Of a DNA stretch of 42,460 nt, positions 7,165 through 17,600 are shown in pieces. Below the pieces are notes generated by a model. It was given only the letters and a program-made list of their open reading frames with translations, was not told where the DNA came from and did not search any database. Position numbers and translations under genes: made by a program. Every line of letters begins with the position of its first letter. Positions within the stretch are counted from its first letter, which is position 1. This stretch comes from NIOZ-UU13 sp964417935. Lineage in GTDB: Bacteria > Planctomycetota > Phycisphaerae > Sedimentisphaerales > Anaerobacaceae. The DNA lies in NCBI GenBank assembly GCA_964417935.1, contig CAYQKF010000034.1, positions 1 to 42,460 on the forward strand. The letters are read 5' to 3'.

Positions 7165-10100
7165 AATTTGCACGTAATTTGCTGATATTCAGTTACGGTC
7201 TGTTTACTATCGCCGCCCAGGCCTTACTTTTTCGCGAGTTTATAACTACCTTCGAAGGCAACGATATAAGTGTTGGCATTTTCTTTGCTTCATGGTTTCT
7301 ATGGGTGGGCCTGGGAGCAATAGTTGTTTATAGAGCGCAAATTATCGCCGAAAAATTACTTAAAAACATAGAGTTTTTGTTTTTGAGTTATCTGCCTGCC
7401 TTTATTCTTCAATTGATATTAATCATCCAGGCCCGCGAGCTTGTGGGCATAGAATCATATGCGCTGTGGTCCGTTTGGGCCATTCTGATTGTATCAATAA
7501 TCATAAATGCGCCGGTCAGTATCATCACGGGAATGTTGTTTCCCACTGCCTGCCGATGGGTCGAGAAAGACCAAAAACTCCCTGTCTCACAGGTTTACAT
7601 TATTGAGGCAGCGGGAAGTGTCCTCGGCGGGCTGGGAGTAACCGTCCTTTTAGCTCTTGGCATAAGTTCGGCAAGGATTTTCTTTATACTCGCACTTTTC
7701 GTTTCGTTATCAGCAGCTTTAACACAGTTTACAAGGGCAGGACAACATAGTATTCCCACATTGAAAAAATCCGGCAAAGTTAAAGCACAGCTTATGTTTT
7801 TGATTCCGCTTTGTATCCTGCTTTGTCTTTTCATAAAAGCTGATAAAACCTTAATGCGCTATGTAAGAGTTGTGAAATGGACCAAACTACTTCCTGCCGA
7901 CTCTTTAACCGGTTCCTTCCGAACAGCTCAGGCTGAATATCTCTATGGTATTTATCAAAGTCAGTGGATAGTTATGCGCGAAGGCAGCACCATCGAAACA
8001 TTACCCGATGAAAGTACCGCCGGTCGAATAGCCGCTATTGGTTTGTCTCAAAAGCCTGATTCCACGAAGGTCTTGGTCATCGGCTCAGGACTGGGCCTGT
8101 GTCAGCAATTCCTGCGCTTGCCGCAGATTCAGACGGTAAGCTGGACGCATTGCGACAGTGAATATGTGCAGAAGGTCGATAGAGTTATACCCTCGGAGTT
8201 CAAAATTATTGATGACCGATTACATGGCTTACCTGGTGATATTCGCTTATCCCTCGCTGAGAAGAAACGGTTATTTGACATAGTAATTTTGAATTTACCT
8301 GATGCAACCAGCTCGGCCCTGAATCGATATTATACTCTCGAATTTTACCGTCAGGTTAAAGAAGCTTTGAAACCAAATGGTATATTCCAGGTTCGCGTAG
8401 CAGGGGGGGAGAACATTATGGGCACCGAGCTTATTAATCTCGGCGCTTCGACTAAATTGACTCTTGAGAAAGTTTTCTCACAGCTTGTTATAACGCCCGG
8501 TGAGGACACCTGGTTTATTGCATCTGCCCCTGCCGGCCACGAGCAGGGGCCTACCGGTGACCCTGCTATTTTACGGGATCGTTTTGCAAGCATAGAGCAA
8601 GCAAGCCGTGTTTTTGATCCACAAGCTTTGCTTTCTGTTTATCTACCGGACCGTGCCGCTGCTGCTGTAAAATACTACGCAGGTGCGGATTTGCCTGAAG
8701 TGCTTTTGATTAATCGCGATTCCAGGCCCCTGACGCATCTGTACAGTTTATTGCTGGCAGCGAAGCAATCGGGGGCGCCGGTTACGAAACTTATCAAACA
8801 CTTAGCTCTGGCAGGACCGTTGGTTTTTGTCGTCCCTGTCTTGGTTTTTGTGGTGCTGCGAATTATTTATATCCTGAGAACAGCTCAACAGGGTAATAAA
8901 TCCGGCTTTGACAGCAGCTTCCTGGTTTTCTCAGCCGGCTGGGTGGCTATCGGGGTGGTAATTGTCCTGATGTACCTGTACCAAACCCGTTTCGGCTCGC
9001 TGTACCTGTACATTGGTGTTGTTTCATCTATGTTTATGGTGGGCTTAACCATCGGCGCCGCTGTAACCAGAAATCTATTGGCAAGCGACAGTAAAATTCA
9101 GCCGAAGATACTGTTATTTGCAGTGATATTTGTGCATTCGTTAATCCTGTGCATAATCGCTTTTTGGCCGGCCGAAGAATTAACACACCTGACCTTTCTG
9201 GCCGCATTTGTTTTATGCGGTTTATGCGCCGGCAGCTATTTTCCGATAGCTGCCAGACAATTGGCTGATTCTGCTTTCGAGACCGGCCGCGCCGGCAGCA
9301 AACTCGAAACCGCTGACCACATTGGCGCCTCAGTGGGAGGGTTGCTGACGAGTCTCGCACTTGTTCCGGTACTCGGGGCACAGCTCGCGCTGCTTGGATT
9401 TATTCTGCTCATTCTGGCAAATGTACCACCTGCCTTACTGAGAATATACCCAGCACCAAAAGAGCTTCGCTCAGACGTTTTTGGTGCTGGGCGCAAGCTC
9501 GGCTACGTCTTATTCGGCGTTGGGGTATCTATCGTCCTTTGCTCGAACCTGCTCGCTGAAGCTGGTGCACGTCTTAGGCCGTCACTGCCGCAGCATTCGG
9601 CATCCGCCCTCATAGGCGGACTTGCCGGCGAATTGCATCTTGAACAGGAATCAACGGTCCTTAGCGATAGTGCTCGCAAAATCAATTATTTCAGGGTTTC
9701 GGACGCCAACGATAAATTAGCCGGGTATATCTTCAGCTCTGAGGACCTGGCACCCGATGTTCGTGGTTTTGGTGGTAGGTTGAATCTCGCCATTTATGTG
9801 GACGACCCCGGCGGCAAATTGATTAACTTCCATATAATAAGGTCGAACGAAACACCGGCGTACCTGGAGCTTCTTAGCAAATGGCGTGACTCTTTGAATG
9901 GCCGCCGGCTATTTCAGCCTGGGCCTTTTACTGGTGTTCACACTGTAACCGGCGCTACGGTAAGTTCTGAAGCTATTCTCTCAGCACTTCAAACATCAGG
10001 TCGCAGATTCGCCACGCAGATTCTTGGCCGCGCTGTTGAAGCAAGACCCAAAGAAATAACTCACCGAGCGGCATATCTGCCGGACAACCATGCCATATAT

Positions 10101-11051
10101 TTGATTAGTGCTTTTATTCTGGCCCTGATTGTAATCTACCGGGGCGGATTTTGGAGCAGATTGGTCGTGCTCTTGTTTAATCTTGTGCTTGGCGGTATCG
10201 TTTTGAACGCCCAGTATTCCAGTGAACAAATAGCAACCTTGCTGTCTGTGCACATGCCTGCTTTAAGATTAACGGGTGCTTTTTTATTAGTCATAGGAGT
10301 ACCGTTTTTGGTAATAATCTTTGGCAATATTTATTGCGGCTACATCTGCCCTTTTGGTGCTGCCCAGGAACTGCTCGGCTACGTTTTGCCCGACAGATTC
10401 AAGAAACCAATACAGACAGAAAAGATGCGAACAGCAAGGTTTATCAAATACGTTGTCCTTCTTGTTTTGATATTTGTGTTCTTTGTTTCCAGAAACAGAA
10501 CGACGTTGGCAGCAGACCCCCTCATTTCGATTTTCAATTTTCAATTTTCAATTTTCAATTTTCGCTCGGCAATGTTGTTGATAGTGGCAACAGCGCTGAT
10601 AGGCTCGGTTTTCTATGGGCGCTTTTGGTGTCGGTATTTGTGTCCGGCAGGGGCCTTTCTGTCGCTGCTCAACAATGTCGCAATACTAAAGCGATACCTG
10701 CCGGCGAAAAGATTTGGCAGATGTGAGTTTGGCCTTACGCCGAAAGACCAAATGGACTGCATACATTGTGACAGGTGTCGTTACGGCTCACAAGTGCACA
10801 AGAGAATAGAAGTAAAAGAGCACAAGCGAACGCAGGTGCTTGTGCCTTATGTCCTCGCAGCAGCAATATTTGTATCTGCTGTTTCTGTAAGAAGGTTCTT
10901 GCAGGTCGTTCCTATGGGCCGTGATTATTCCGCTGCTTTAACTCCTTCTGGAGGCCAACCCAGGGATGTTGATATGCAGCGTATCCGCACTTTGATTGAG
11001 CAGAAAAGGCTTTCCGACCAGGAAGCTGAATTCTATAACAAGGTGGAGTAG
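7161..11051 (+). CDS. Giant membrane protein: spermidine-synthase-like, FMN-binding and NapH-like ferredoxin parts
   Basis: A 1296-residue protein. Residues about 1-230 hold several transmembrane segments, and about 250-430 a Rossmann methyltransferase/spermidine-synthase-like domain (VLVIGSGLGL, LFDIVILNLPD, EALKPNGIF). A second membrane block spans about 555-790. An FMN-binding domain at about 830-955 carries T930-G-A-T933-V-S, the covalent flavin attachment site seen in RnfG/NqrC/NosR-like proteins. A NapH/NosR-like membrane tail follows with CGYICPFGA (about 1059), CRYLCPAGAF and C-x-HCDRC. This suggests an electron-transfer chain across the membrane. ApbE-type flavinylation would be needed; no ApbE is in the window. 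Two repeats sit inside the frame (9449-9491 and 10531-10558). The start overlaps the Memo fusion. Confidence 0.85.
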   Translation: MKFARNLLIFSYGLFTIAAQALLFREFITTFEGNDISVGIFFASWFLWVGLGAIVVYRAQIIAEKLLKNIEFLFLSYLPAFILQLILIIQARELVGIESYALWSVWAILIVSIIINAPVSIITGMLFPTACRWVEKDQKLPVSQVYIIEAAGSVLGGLGVTVLLALGISSARIFFILALFVSLSAALTQFTRAGQHSIPTLKKSGKVKAQLMFLIPLCILLCLFIKADKTLMRYVRVVKWTKLLPADSLTGSFRTAQAEYLYGIYQSQWIVMREGSTIETLPDESTAGRIAAIGLSQKPDSTKVLVIGSGLGLCQQFLRLPQIQTVSWTHCDSEYVQKVDRVIPSEFKIIDDRLHGLPGDIRLSLAEKKRLFDIVILNLPDATSSALNRYYTLEFYRQVKEALKPNGIFQVRVAGGENIMGTELINLGASTKLTLEKVFSQLVITPGEDTWFIASAPAGHEQGPTGDPAILRDRFASIEQASRVFDPQALLSVYLPDRAAAAVKYYAGADLPEVLLINRDSRPLTHLYSLLLAAKQSGAPVTKLIKHLALAGPLVFVVPVLVFVVLRIIYILRTAQQGNKSGFDSSFLVFSAGWVAIGVVIVLMYLYQTRFGSLYLYIGVVSSMFMVGLTIGAAVTRNLLASDSKIQPKILLFAVIFVHSLILCIIAFWPAEELTHLTFLAAFVLCGLCAGSYFPIAARQLADSAFETGRAGSKLETADHIGASVGGLLTSLALVPVLGAQLALLGFILLILANVPPALLRIYPAPKELRSDVFGAGRKLGYVLFGVGVSIVLCSNLLAEAGARLRPSLPQHSASALIGGLAGELHLEQESTVLSDSARKINYFRVSDANDKLAGYIFSSEDLAPDVRGFGGRLNLAIYVDDPGGKLINFHIIRSNETPAYLELLSKWRDSLNGRRLFQPGPFTGVHTVTGATVSSEAILSALQTSGRRFATQILGRAVEARPKEITHRAAYLPDNHAIYLISAFILALIVIYRGGFWSRLVVLLFNLVLGGIVLNAQYSSEQIATLLSVHMPALRLTGAFLLVIGVPFLVIIFGNIYCGYICPFGAAQELLGYVLPDRFKKPIQTEKMRTARFIKYVVLLVLIFVFFVSRNRTTLAADPLISIFNFQFSIFNFRSAMLLIVATALIGSVFYGRFWCRYLCPAGAFLSLLNNVAILKRYLPAKRFGRCEFGLTPKDQMDCIHCDRCRYGSQVHKRIEVKEHKRTQVLVPYVLAAAIFVSAVSVRRFLQVVPMGRDYSAALTPSGGQPRDVDMQRIRTLIEQKRLSDQEAEFYNKVE
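9449..9491. repeat. Coding copy of the CCCAGCACC inverted repeat
   Basis: CCCAGCACCAAAAGAGCT (9449-9466) and GGTGCTGGG (9483-9491) form a 9-bp inverted repeat like that at 4367-4430. Here it is in frame and encodes PAPKELRSDVFGAG in a loop of the 1296-residue protein. Confidence 0.7.
10531..10558. repeat. Heptad repeat (TTTTCAA)x4 inside the giant gene
   Basis: Four perfect TTTTCAA copies, flanked by degenerate ones (10525-10565). Read in frame it gives a repetitive IFNFQFSIFNF stretch just before a transmembrane segment. Gain or loss of one unit would shift the frame. Confidence 0.8.
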
Positions 11052-11085
11052 CAGCGGTTCTAAAAAGCCACATTATTCAGTTGAC

Positions 11086-11209
11086 CCCAGCAACGCTGGG
11101 TTTTATAATACCTGCCGTTGGCAGGCAAGAATTTCTTTAGTAATAAGGATAGTGCAAATTATATTTCCAAACAGAGGGTTCCCGCCTTGCCTGTCTCGGC
11201 TTGGCCGAG
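11086..11209. repeat. Three palindromes; first may terminate the AmmeMemoRadiSam operon
   Basis: CCCAGC-AAC-GCTGGG (11086-11100, followed by TTTTATA), CCTGCC-GTT-GGCAGG (11111-11125) and CTCGGC-TTG-GCCGAG (11195-11209) each have a 6-bp stem and 3-base loop but different sequences. The first has a short T-run and could be a weak intrinsic terminator for the upstream operon. The others look like dispersed palindromic repeats in the leader of the next gene. Confidence 0.55.
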
Positions 11210-11243
11210 CCACGACGGGCGGGGTCCCAAAGGAGCTCTCATT

Positions 11244-14200
11244 ATGACTGCACGAAAAAAGATAGAGTGGATTAGCACAAGCATTGTTCTGTTATTGGTG
11301 TTGGCAGTAATTCTTCACCTCGGCTGCGCGGAACAGGATTCTTCTTCGGAACTTGAGCAAGCGCAGCAAATCTTAGACGCCAGCGGTGTCAAGGGTGGTT
11401 TCGTTGTCCACCTCGGATGTGGGAACGGAAAGCTCACGGCCGCACTGCGCGCGAATGACAGTTACCTGGTCCACGGCCTGGACGCCGATGCAAAGAACGT
11501 CGAGCAAGCCCGTAAGCATATCCGGTCGCTCAAGCTTTATGGCAAGGTATCAGTCGAACAGTTCAAAGGTAATCGCCTGCCGTACACCGACAACCTCGTT
11601 AACCTCGTTGTCTCGGAGCAGCAGATAGATGTCCCGATGGATGAGGTTCTGCGAGTTTTGGTCCCCAACGGCACCGCTTACATCAAGAACAATGGCAAGT
11701 GGACAAAGACAGTCAAGCCGCGTCCCAAAGAGATAGACGAATGGACGCATTACATGCACGATGCAAGCGGCAATGCCGTGGCACACGATTCGGTTGTCGG
11801 ACCGCCCCGCCATCTGCAATGGGTCGGAAGCCCAAGATGGGCACGGCATCACGACCACATGTCCAGTGTGAGCGCGCTCGTATCAACCGGCGGACGAATC
11901 TTTTACATCATCGATGAAGGGCCGAAGGCTTCCATTCAATTACCGCCGAAGTGGTTTCTCATTGCCAGGGATGCTTTCAATGGCACGATTTTGTGGAAGC
12001 GGCCAATTTCGTCGTGGAATACTCATCTGTGGCCTCTCAAGAGCGGACCTGCCCAGCTTCCTCGCCGACTGGTCGCTGTAGGGGACCGCGTCTATGTTAC
12101 GCTCGGACTCGATGCCCCGCTGACCGTCCTTGATGCGGCGACAGGCCGGACTATCCGCACCTATGAAGGTACTAAGACAACCGAGGAGGTCATTGCTTCA
12201 GATGGCTTGCTGTTCCTGCTGGTTACAGATTCTCCGGTAAGGTGGAAAGATTTCAGGCCGGAGTCCACGTATATCTGGGACCCGAAGGAACGCGCAAACG
12301 CCGACTGGGCGTGGGATGAAAAAGAGCGAAGAATAATGGCTGTCCAGGCCGACACGGGGAAAGTCCTGTGGCACAAAGCCCAACGTGTAACTCCGCTGAC
12401 TCTGGCTGCTGACTCGGGATACGTTTACTTCCATGACGGCCAGAACATTGTGTGCCTAGACAGGACAAATGGCGACCAAAAGTGGAACTCGGAGCCAGCC
12501 GACAGACGCTCTCCCATTCTGACCGGCTACGCGCCGACGCTCGTCGTGTATGAGGATGTCGTCCTGTTCTCAGGTGGAAACAGGGCCATGACAGCTTTCT
12601 CGGCGCAAACCGGCAAGACGTTATGGACGGCCAAACAGGCCCGGGCCGGGCATAATTCTCCGGAGGACCTTATTGTTATCGACGGCCTGGTCTGGTCAGG
12701 AGCAATCGCAAACGGAAAAGACACAGGTATATTCACGGGAGTGGACCTGCACACAGGTCAAATCAAAAAAGAGTTTCCACCTGATATTGACATTTATTGG
12801 TTCCACCATAGATGCCATCGCAGCAAAGCGACTGACCGGTATATACTAACGTCGAGAACCGGTATCGAATTCGTTGACCCGGACTCGGAACACTGGACCA
12901 CAAATCACTGGGTGCGAGGCGCCTGCCTTTACGGTATTATGCCTTCTAACGGGCTGGTTTACGCGCCACAACATCCCTGTGCCTGCTACATTGAGTCGAA
13001 GCTGTACGGATTCAATGCTTTGGCACCGGAATCTGCTGCTCGTAAGGTCTCTGGCACTGTATCCGATGACGACAGACTTGAGCGCGGCCCCGCATACGGG
13101 ACAATCGGTAATCGACAATCGACGATCGAAAATCCAAATGATTGGCCCACCTATCGCTACGATTCGGCGCGCAGCGGTTTTACAAAAACATCCGTCCCCG
13201 CCGAGTTGAAACGCTCGTGGCAGAGGGATTTGGGCGGCAAACTCAGCAGCGTAGTGGTTGCCGATGGCAAGCTTTTCGTGGCGTCCATCGACACCCACAC
13301 GGTATATGCCCTCGATGAAAGCTCAGGGAATATACTCTGGAGCTACACGACTGGAGGTAGGGTTGACTCGCCACCTACAATCTATCAGGGCAGGGTCCTA
13401 TTCGGCTCAGCCGACGGCTGGGTTTATTGTCTTGCCGCCTCCGACGGTGCGCTTGTCTGGCGTTTCCGCGCGGCACCCAAGGACCTGAGATTGACGGCGT
13501 TTGAACAATTGGAATCAGTCTGGCCCGTCCACGGCAGTGTGCTCGTCCAGGACGATGTCTTGTACTGCGTTGCGGGAAGGTCAATGTTTCTGGACGGAGG
13601 CATACGCTTCTTACGCCTTGACCCGAAAACAGGGCAAAAACTATCTGAGAACATTCTCGACGACCGCGACCCGGAGACAGGCGAGAATCTGCAGGTGTAC
13701 GTCAAAGGCCTGAATATGCCGGTGGCACTGACGGACGTTTTGTCAAGTGACGGCCAATATGTGTATATGCGCTCCCAGCGATTCGACCTGCAGGGTACTC
13801 GTCAGCAAATTGCCCCGGTGGACGCCGCTGAGCAGACCGGCGAGGGCGTGCATCTGTTCTGCACAATCGGTTTTCTGGACGACTCCTGGTTCCACCGGTC
13901 CTACTGGATGTTTGGCAAAAGTGTCTCTTCGGGCTGGGGCGGATGGCCCCGTGCCGGACGTTATGTGCCGTCCGGGCGGATTATGGTTTGTGACGAGTCC
14001 TCTGTCTATAGCTTCGGGCGCAAGCCCGAGTATCTGTGTCAATCATCCGTATTGGAATATCAGCTTTATGCCGCCGACAAGCAAATCGAGGCCGAATCAA
14101 TTCAGCGAGTGGTGGCGGCTGAACGCCGAATGAATGCCAGCTCCAAAAAGAGAAACTCTTCCGTTGCTGACAGGGGAGTTCGCAAGAGTTTCCCGCTGTC

Positions 14201-14555
14201 GGACCGTTCTGCGGTCAGTTTCAATTGGTTGGATGAGGAGCCCCCGCTTCATGTTCGGGCTATGGTTCTGGCGGACAAGGCGCTCTTCATTGCCGGCCCA
14301 CCGGATGTGGTTGACGAGGAAGAAGCATTCTACAATCCCAACGACGAAGTGGTCCTGGCCAAACTCGACAAACAGAGCGCCACCCTTGAAGGGCAAAATG
14401 GTGCTTTGCTGTTGGTCGTTTCTGCCTCGGACGGGGAAAAACTGGCCGAATATAAGCTCGATTCGCCCCCTGTTTTCGATGGTATGGCCGCCGCCAACGG
14501 GCGATTATACTTCGCGACTATCGACGGCATGGTGGTGTGTATGGGTGAAAAATAG
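11244..14555 (+). CDS. Exported methyltransferase-fold/PQQ-like beta-propeller fusion 1
   Basis: A 1103-residue protein. A hydrophobic signal (about 8-28) ends in LGC, possibly a lipoprotein site. Residues about 35-150 form a class I methyltransferase fold with motif I VHLGCGNG at 55-62, then GLDADAKNV and an LRVLVPNGTAYI strand. After the linker KPRPKEIDEWTH come two blocks of PQQ-like propeller repeats (ARDAFNGTILWKRP, LDAATGRTIRTY, WPTYRYDSARSG, ALDESSGNILWSY, GSADGWVYCL). Such propellers bind quinone in dehydrogenases or serve as scaffolds. The frame is open from 11118, but AAAGGAG at 11229-11235 and the signal peptide decide for ATG 11244. Heptad repeats lie in the linker at 13103-13130. 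It is followed by a close paralog. Confidence 0.8.
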   Translation: MTARKKIEWISTSIVLLLVLAVILHLGCAEQDSSSELEQAQQILDASGVKGGFVVHLGCGNGKLTAALRANDSYLVHGLDADAKNVEQARKHIRSLKLYGKVSVEQFKGNRLPYTDNLVNLVVSEQQIDVPMDEVLRVLVPNGTAYIKNNGKWTKTVKPRPKEIDEWTHYMHDASGNAVAHDSVVGPPRHLQWVGSPRWARHHDHMSSVSALVSTGGRIFYIIDEGPKASIQLPPKWFLIARDAFNGTILWKRPISSWNTHLWPLKSGPAQLPRRLVAVGDRVYVTLGLDAPLTVLDAATGRTIRTYEGTKTTEEVIASDGLLFLLVTDSPVRWKDFRPESTYIWDPKERANADWAWDEKERRIMAVQADTGKVLWHKAQRVTPLTLAADSGYVYFHDGQNIVCLDRTNGDQKWNSEPADRRSPILTGYAPTLVVYEDVVLFSGGNRAMTAFSAQTGKTLWTAKQARAGHNSPEDLIVIDGLVWSGAIANGKDTGIFTGVDLHTGQIKKEFPPDIDIYWFHHRCHRSKATDRYILTSRTGIEFVDPDSEHWTTNHWVRGACLYGIMPSNGLVYAPQHPCACYIESKLYGFNALAPESAARKVSGTVSDDDRLERGPAYGTIGNRQSTIENPNDWPTYRYDSARSGFTKTSVPAELKRSWQRDLGGKLSSVVVADGKLFVASIDTHTVYALDESSGNILWSYTTGGRVDSPPTIYQGRVLFGSADGWVYCLAASDGALVWRFRAAPKDLRLTAFEQLESVWPVHGSVLVQDDVLYCVAGRSMFLDGGIRFLRLDPKTGQKLSENILDDRDPETGENLQVYVKGLNMPVALTDVLSSDGQYVYMRSQRFDLQGTRQQIAPVDAAEQTGEGVHLFCTIGFLDDSWFHRSYWMFGKSVSSGWGGWPRAGRYVPSGRIMVCDESSVYSFGRKPEYLCQSSVLEYQLYAADKQIEAESIQRVVAAERRMNASSKKRNSSVADRGVRKSFPLSDRSAVSFNWLDEEPPLHVRAMVLADKALFIAGPPDVVDEEEAFYNPNDEVVLAKLDKQSATLEGQNGALLLVVSASDGEKLAEYKLDSPPVFDGMAAANGRLYFATIDGMVVCMGEK
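13103..13130. repeat. Heptad repeat in the inter-propeller linker (AATCGAC)
   Basis: AATCGGT, AATCGAC, AATCGAC and GATCGAA follow in register. They encode a low-complexity linker just before NPNDWPTYR. The paralog carries a different heptad at the equivalent place. Confidence 0.75.
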
Positions 14556-14564
14556 TGATATAGT

Positions 14565-14594
14565 TATGCCTAACCTCGATTTTGCGAAAGTCTT
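14565..14594. repeat. Solo copy of the MITE end
   Basis: TATGCCTAACCTC-GATTTTGCGAAAGTCTT matches the reverse complement of the left end and flank of the element at 25949-26114 with one base changed in 30. It lies in the 66-base gap between the two PQQ-like genes, so it may be a solo end or target remnant. Confidence 0.75.
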
Positions 14595-14621
14595 AAAAAC
14601 AGTGAACAAAAGGAGGCTCTT

Positions 14622-17600
14622 ATGAAATCGCCAAATAGTGCTTTGTGGATATTTACTGTGGTGCTGGTATTGCTGCTGGGCAACCGTCTCGGCAGTGCGG
14701 GCCAGCCGCAGATGCTTGTCTCGGCGAAGGCTGAAGCCATAGCCGGGCAGGCACATCAGATTCTAAAGGCTACATCCGTTAATGGCGGGCTGGTCGTTCA
14801 CATCGGCTGCGGGGATGGGAAGCTGACTGCCGCGCTGCGAGCAAATGACAGTTATCTCGTCCACGGCCTGGACGCGGATGCAAAAAACGTCGAAAAGGCC
14901 CGCGAGCACATCCGCTCCCTGAATCTGTACGGCAAGGTAACAGCCGAACAGTTTGCAGGTGAACGCCTGCCTTACACCGACAATCTCGTCAACCTTATTG
15001 TGGTTGAGAACCTCGGTAAGGTCTCTATGGATGAGGTGATGCGAGCACTGTGCCCCAACGGCGTGGCTTACCTCAGGAAGAACGGCGGGTGGAGAAAGAC
15101 GGTCAAGCCGCGTCCCAAAAACATTGACGAGTGGACACACTTCCTCCACGATGCGAGTAACAACGCCGTTGCCAACGATTCGGTCGTAGGGCTGCCGCAT
15201 CACGTCCAGTGGGTCGGCGGGCCGAAATGGGCCAGAAGTCACGACCATCTGGCCAGTATCAGCGCAGTCGTCTCATCCGGCGGGCGCATCTTCTACATCG
15301 CAGACGAGGGGCCGGTCGCTTCGGTGGCACTGCCGGCTAAGTGGTTCCTCGTGGCGCGGGACGCGTTCAATGGCGTGATTTTGTGGAAGCGGCCGGTCGG
15401 GTCATGGGAGGGACATCTAAGGGGCTTTCGCAGCGGCCCCGCTGAGCTGCCACGAAGGCTGGTTGCCATCGACGACCGCGTGTATGTTACCCTCGATTAC
15501 GGCAAGCCGACGACCGTTCTCGATGCAGCGACAGGCAAGACCATCAAGACCTATGACCAAACCGAAGGTACGCTCGAGATAGTGTATCACGACGGAGTGC
15601 TCTTCCTCGTGGTTGGGAACCCGGCCAAACAGAAAACTCTACGGTATGGTGATGCCGGCAAGCAACTGGGGCAGTGGAGCTGGTGGCCTATATACGCCGG
15701 GACAGTACAAAGCAAACGCATCCTGGCGATAAAGAGCAAGACAGGCGACGTTCTATGGAAAAAGTCCGACAGCGACACGGCTGAACTGATGCCTTTGACT
15801 CTTGCAGTTGCTGACGGTCGCGTATTCTTCCAGAACGCCGACGACGTAATCTGCCTGGACACGAAATCCGGCAGTGAGCTTTGGCGTGCCCCCCGGCCTA
15901 TAAGCCCCAACCGCTTAGGGTGGTCAACCCCCACGCTTGTGGTCCACGATGATATTGTGTTGTCCGCCGACCGTGCTGTCTCTGCCCAAGACCAGAATGA
16001 GCCGGCAGGGCCGAGAAAAATCCAATGGCTGGTAAACAGCAAGGGTGGTGACGCACCTGTCGGGGAGATGATTGCATTTTCGGCAAAGACCGGCAAGAGG
16101 TTATGGAGCTGCCCGTGCCGTGAAACCTATAATGCCCCGGTGGATGTTCTTGTAACCGGTGGACTGGTCTGGACGGGAGACCTCGTGCGTGCACGGGACC
16201 CGGGCGTCACTGCGGCGCGTGATCTGAAAACGGGCGAAATCAGGAAACAACGCCCGCCGGACGCCGAGTTCTTCACACCCGGAATGGGGCATCATCGCTG
16301 CTACAGGAACAAGGCGACCAACCAGTATCTTCTGCTCGGCAGAGCAGGCGTGGAATTCATCGAGCTTACATCCGGAAATGCTGTTCCAAATCATTGGGTT
16401 CGCGGTGGCTGTCAGTACGGGATTATGCCGTGTAACGGGCTTCTCTACGCGCCGTCTCATTCCTGTGCCTGTTTTATCACGGCCAAGCTCAACGGATTTA
16501 ATGCGCTGGCCCCGTCCAGAAACTCAAAGGTCCAACGTCCAAAGTCCCGAGTAAGGCTTGAGCGTGGTCCTGCGTACAAACAAATCGAAAACCGAAAACC
16601 GAAAACCGAAAATCCAAATGATTGGCCGACGTACCGCCACGATGCGGCCCGCAGTGGCTGCACAACATCGACTGTTCCGGTGGCTCTGAAACGTGCTTGG
16701 CAAGCGCAGCCCGGAGGCAGGCTCACCAGCCCCGTAGTTTCGGATGGGAAAGTTTTTGTAGCATCGGTGGATACGCATATTGTCCACGCCCTCGATGCAA
16801 ATAACGGTGAAAAGCTTTGGAGTTACACGGCTGGGGGCCGAGTGGATTCACCGCCCACAATCTATAAAGGACTGGCACTTTTCGGCTCGGCTAACGGCTG
16901 GGTCTATTGTCTTACCGCCTCGGATGGCAAGCTCATCTGGCGTTTTCGAGCCGCACCCGAAGACCGGCGCGTGGTGGCATACGGACAATTGGAATCAGTC
17001 TGGCCCGTCCATGGCAACGTGCTTGTGCAGGACGATGTCGCATATTTCGCCGCGGGAAGGTCGTCCTACTTAGATGGCGGCATCTACCTGTATCGACTTG
17101 ACCCGAAGACCGGCAAAAAGCTTTCGGAAACGCGCATTGACAGTCGCGACCCGAAGACCGGAGAAGAGTTCAAAGGGATAATCCGGGGCACAAATATGCC
17201 GGGGGCGCTTCCGGATGTTCTTTCAGGTGACGGTGTGTCCGTTTATATGCGCCACAAGAGATTCGACCGGAACGGCATTGAGCAGGAACAAAGTGTGCCG
17301 CACCTGTATAGCTCTGTAGGCTTCCTCGACGATTCCTGGTGGCACCGGACGTATTGGATCATCGGAACAAGGATGGCCAGCGGCTATGGCGGATGGCCGA
17401 CTGTCGGCAACGTCGTACCGTCCGGCAGGCTGCTTGTATTCGGTGCCTCTAATATCTATGGATTCGGGCGCAACCAGTATGGCACGCATGGCAGCCACAT
17501 AGGCCTGGGCAAAACGCAATTTCGCCTTTTCGCCGCCAGCCGCCGGCCACTGAGTGTTGACAAGCCCACGGATAAGAAGCAGCAACGCCGGGGCAAGGCC

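Noticed and set aside
11118..11243. N-terminal extension of the first PQQ-like protein
   Set aside because: It reads through palindromic repeats; AAAGGAG and a signal peptide support 11244.
16457..16787. Minus-strand frames reading FGFSVFGFRFS as a real repetitive protein
   Set aside because: They are shadows of heptad repeats in the opposite-strand PQQ gene.
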